Origin: Pseudomonas urmiensis
GTDB lineage: Bacteria; Pseudomonadota; Gammaproteobacteria; Pseudomonadales; Pseudomonadaceae
Assembly: GCF_014268815.2 (NCBI RefSeq)
Contig: NZ_JABWRE020000001.1
Span: forward strand, 4,655,001 to 4,719,000
Reading direction: 5' to 3'
Length of the DNA stretch: 64,000 bases
The position numbers and the translations under genes are program-made. The notes beneath the pieces were generated by a model, which worked only from the letters and a program-made list of their open reading frames with translations, made no database searches and was not told the DNA's origin. Below, piece after piece: positions 61,984 to 64,000 of this stretch. How positions within the stretch are numbered: position 1 is the first letter of the stretch; each line of letters opens with the position of its first letter.

Positions 61984-62796
61984 ATGCCCAGCCGCTCCCG
62001 CCCGCCACTGCTCGATCAAGCCAATTACCAACAGATCCGTCTACTGGTCGAACAGGCCAGCGGCGTGCACTTGGCCGATGACCGTCGCGCGGTGGTCGCG
62101 GCGCGCCTGCACAAGCGCCTGAAGCTGCATCAACTGTCCGACTTCGACGCCTACCTGGCGCTGCTAGGCAACGCTCAGGACGATAGCGAATACAGGCACT
62201 TGCTGAGCCTGCTGGTGCCCTGCGACAGTTATTTCTTCCGTGAGCACCGACACTTCGAGTTCCTCAACCATTGGCTGGCCGAGCTCGCTCACCCGCCCCG
62301 GCTGTGGAGCGCCGCCTGCGCGAGCGGCGAAGAAGCCTGGAGCCTGGCCATGGTGGCCGCCGAGCAGCACCCTGGCGCTGGCTGGCAGGTGCTTGCCAGT
62401 GATCGCGACGCAGCCTTGCTGGAGCAGGCGCGCGCGGGCATCTATGACGTCAGCCAGGCGCGCTATTTTCCCGAAGGCTGGCTGAGCCGGCATTGCCTGT
62501 GCGGTGTCGGCGAAATGGCCGGACGCCTGCGCATCGCCCCAGCTTTACGCGCGCAGGTGATGTTCGAGACGATCAACTTGATCGAGCCGTTTCCCACGCA
62601 CCTGGGCCGCTTCGATGTGATCTTGCTGCGCAACCTGCTCTCAAGCTTTGCCCCCCGGTACAAGCTCGACGTGCTGCAGCGTGTGGTCGAGCATCTGACC
62701 CCAGGCGGTCTGTTGATGATCGGCCACAGCGAAAGCATCCACGACCTCGACCTACCCTTGCGGCCACTACTGCCCTCGGTGTTCGCGCGCCTATGA
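61984..62796 (+). CDS. CheR-family protein methyltransferase
   Basis: 270 residues. The N-terminal CheR helical domain (QIRLLVEQASGVHLADDRRAVVAARLHKRL) and the SAM-binding domain (LWSAACASGEEAWSLAMV, VLASDRDAALLEQARAGIYD, GRFDVILLRNLLSSFAPRYKLDVLQRV, LTPGGLLMIGHSESI) are complete. It should methylate glutamates of a chemoreceptor, but two usual blocks differ (VPCDSYFFRE for the VTTNVTxFFRE type, LLRNLLSSF for FCRNVLIYF), so it may serve a non-motility pathway. No receptor or other che gene is in the window. Start follows a 17-codon open frame. Confidence 0.9.
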   Translation: MPSRSRPPLLDQANYQQIRLLVEQASGVHLADDRRAVVAARLHKRLKLHQLSDFDAYLALLGNAQDDSEYRHLLSLLVPCDSYFFREHRHFEFLNHWLAELAHPPRLWSAACASGEEAWSLAMVAAEQHPGAGWQVLASDRDAALLEQARAGIYDVSQARYFPEGWLSRHCLCGVGEMAGRLRIAPALRAQVMFETINLIEPFPTHLGRFDVILLRNLLSSFAPRYKLDVLQRVVEHLTPGGLLMIGHSESIHDLDLPLRPLLPSVFARL

Positions 62797-62913
62797 TGAG
62801 CAGCACTGCCGCAGTGATCGGCAGACAGGGACTGAACGCGCCCCGTGCGGCTGGGCGCTTGTGGATCGAGCAGGCATGCCGCCCCTCTTCTCTTGCGAAA
62901 CAGGCCCTGATCC

Positions 62914-63567
62914 ATGCCTTGTCGAATACTGCTTGCCGATGACTCGCCGCTGTTCCGCGCAGGCCTGCGCGCCCTGCTCGAACAGAAAAAACAATATGCC
63001 GTGGTTGCCGATACCGGCGATGCGATGAACGCCGTGGCCCTGGCCGAAAAGCTCAAGCCGCACGTGGTCGTACTGGACATGAGTGGCGAGTTGGACGGCC
63101 AGCAGGCGCTGCAAGAACTGTTCATTCGCGCCCCCACCAGCCGCGTGCTGATGCTCTCGCCGCGCTCGGAACTGGAGCATGTGTTGAGCTGCCTACAGCT
63201 GGGCGCCCACGGCTTTTTGCTCAAGAACGCCACGGTGGCCGAGTTGGAGCAGGCGCTGCTGACCCTGCGCCAAGGCGGCCAGTACCTGTCTTCGAGCGTC
63301 TTGCCGATGGTCATCGGCCAGGCCCTCAGACATAGCCGCAAGCGGAGCGCTGCCACCCTGTCTGCACCGCTAACCACCCGCCAGCTGGAAATCCTGCGAC
63401 TGATCGCCCGTGGCGAAACCACCCGCTCGATAGCCGAAGGCCTGGGCCTGAGCGTGAAGACTGTAGAAGCTCATCGCTCACAAATCATGCATCGCCTACA
63501 GATTCATGACGTCGCCGGCCTGGTGCTGTTTGCCGTGCGCGAGGGCATCATCCGTCTCAACGATTGA
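62914..63567 (+). CDS. NarL/FixJ-type response regulator
   Basis: 217 residues. The receiver has LLADDSPLFRAGLRALLE, phospho-acceptor Asp55 in VVVLDMSGELDG (the usual MP after Asp is replaced by MSGEL), MLSPRSE and FLLKNAT. The C-terminal LuxR helix-turn-helix is LTTRQLEILRLIARGETTRSIAEGLGLSVKTVEAHRSQIMHRLQ. No kinase gene is adjacent. It begins 117 bases after the CheR gene, so the two may or may not be one unit. Its 3' end overlaps the convergent thioesterase gene by 11 bases. Confidence 0.93.
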   Translation: MPCRILLADDSPLFRAGLRALLEQKKQYAVVADTGDAMNAVALAEKLKPHVVVLDMSGELDGQQALQELFIRAPTSRVLMLSPRSELEHVLSCLQLGAHGFLLKNATVAELEQALLTLRQGGQYLSSSVLPMVIGQALRHSRKRSAATLSAPLTTRQLEILRLIARGETTRSIAEGLGLSVKTVEAHRSQIMHRLQIHDVAGLVLFAVREGIIRLND

Positions 63568-63991
63568 GCTGCAGGCCTGCGAGGATGATCTGCAGCGTTT
63601 CTGGCAGTGCCACCGGCTCGCCAGAGGCGCGTTCGACGAACACCTGCACCAATGTGCCTGCCGCACAGGCATCCGGCTCTCCGGGACGGAACAACGCCAA
63701 TCGGTACTCCACTGTGCTGCCACCCAGGCGGGTGACGCCCAGGCCCACTTCGAGTACGTCGGGGAAGGCAGGCAATGCGTAGAATTCTGCCGCCGAGCTG
63801 ATCACAAAGCCGGCCAGCGCACCTTCGCGCAGGTCAAGCTCGGCCTGTTCGACGAGAAATGCCTGGATCGCGGTTTCGAAGAAGCCGTGCACCGTGGCAC
63901 CGGCGATATGACCGTTGAGGTCGTTGTCTTGCGGGCGGGTGAGGATGGGGTGGAAATGGCTGAAGTCGGTGCGCTGGGGAGATTCGGTCAT
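63557..63991 (-). CDS. 4HBT hotdog-fold acyl-CoA thioesterase
   Basis: 144 residues starting ATG at 63991, nine bases from the window end. The 4-hydroxybenzoyl-CoA-thioesterase pattern is clear: FHPILTRPQDNDLNGHIAGATVHGFFETAIQAFL, with Asp in the N-terminal hot-dog position (PQDNDLNGH), then EVGLGVTRLGGSTVEYRLALF and VQVFVERASGEPV. Likely a short/medium acyl-CoA thioesterase of YbgC type; substrate unknown. Confidence 0.92.
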   Translation of the reverse strand: MTESPQRTDFSHFHPILTRPQDNDLNGHIAGATVHGFFETAIQAFLVEQAELDLREGALAGFVISSAAEFYALPAFPDVLEVGLGVTRLGGSTVEYRLALFRPGEPDACAAGTLVQVFVERASGEPVALPETLQIILAGLQLNR

Positions 63992-64000
63992 GGAATACCA

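Overview
This window looks like chromosomal DNA from a Pseudomonas of the P. putida group. It has GC-rich coding sequence, inverted pairs of the roughly 24-base REP sequence typical of that group (TGTGGGAGCGGGCTTGC type), an OprD-family porin, TonB-dependent siderophore receptors and a type VI secretion locus laid out like H1-T6SS of P. aeruginosa. The species assignment is inference; the gene content is read from the sequence.

Layout. 1-3679: the first 480 codons of a TonB-dependent receptor (cut by the window edge), divergent from an OmpR-type response regulator and histidine kinase pair. 3694-4389: a HicAB toxin-antitoxin module with its own promoter and repeated operator-like words. 4473-5788: an unusual two-gene unit (300-residue glycine/alanine-rich hydrophobic-core protein plus small membrane protein), best read as a candidate T6SS effector and immunity pair at the end of the left T6SS operon. 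5928-23108 (minus strand): fha-tssJ-tssK-tssL-tssM-tagF-pppA-ppkA-tagT-tagS-tagR-tagQ, that is the membrane complex, baseplate and the threonine-phosphorylation circuit that controls firing. 23109-23504: divergent control region with two TTGACA promoters facing tssA. 23505-40632 (plus strand): tssA-tssB-tssC-hcp-tssE-tssF-tssG-clpV-vgrG, then a DUF1795 (Eag) chaperone, a 1475-residue prePAAR/PAAR-Rhs effector with an LHH-type HNH nuclease tip, and its SUKH-like immunity gene. The tagJ gene that sits between hcp and tssE in P. aeruginosa is absent; the position holds an inverted REP pair.

40773-46725: an FMN-binding glutamate-synthase-family membrane enzyme, an OprD porin, a second TonB-dependent receptor and a small unknown gene, separated by clear hairpin terminators. 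46909-54937: agmatine deiminase; a 966-residue fusion of an APH-type kinase, an M23-like middle domain and a class III PLP enzyme, divergently linked to a DctB/DctD-type sensor and sigma-54 activator; and a YiiD-type thioesterase. 54926-57663: nudE-cysQ operon, a YrfG nucleotidase, a REP pair and a BON-LysM protein (Kbp). 57838-61013: fdhD and an FdhF/YdeP-family molybdoenzyme. 61269-63991: glycine-zipper surface protein, CheR-type methyltransferase, NarL-type response regulator and a hotdog thioesterase.

The main unit is the T6SS. TagQRST sense an envelope signal, PpkA phosphorylates Fha, PppA and TagF oppose it, TssJLM/TssAEFGK build the trans-envelope and baseplate complexes, TssBC/Hcp/VgrG form the contractile machine recycled by ClpV, and the Rhs nuclease (and perhaps the 300-residue protein) are cargo. 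No tRNA, rRNA, CRISPR array, IS element or origin was seen.
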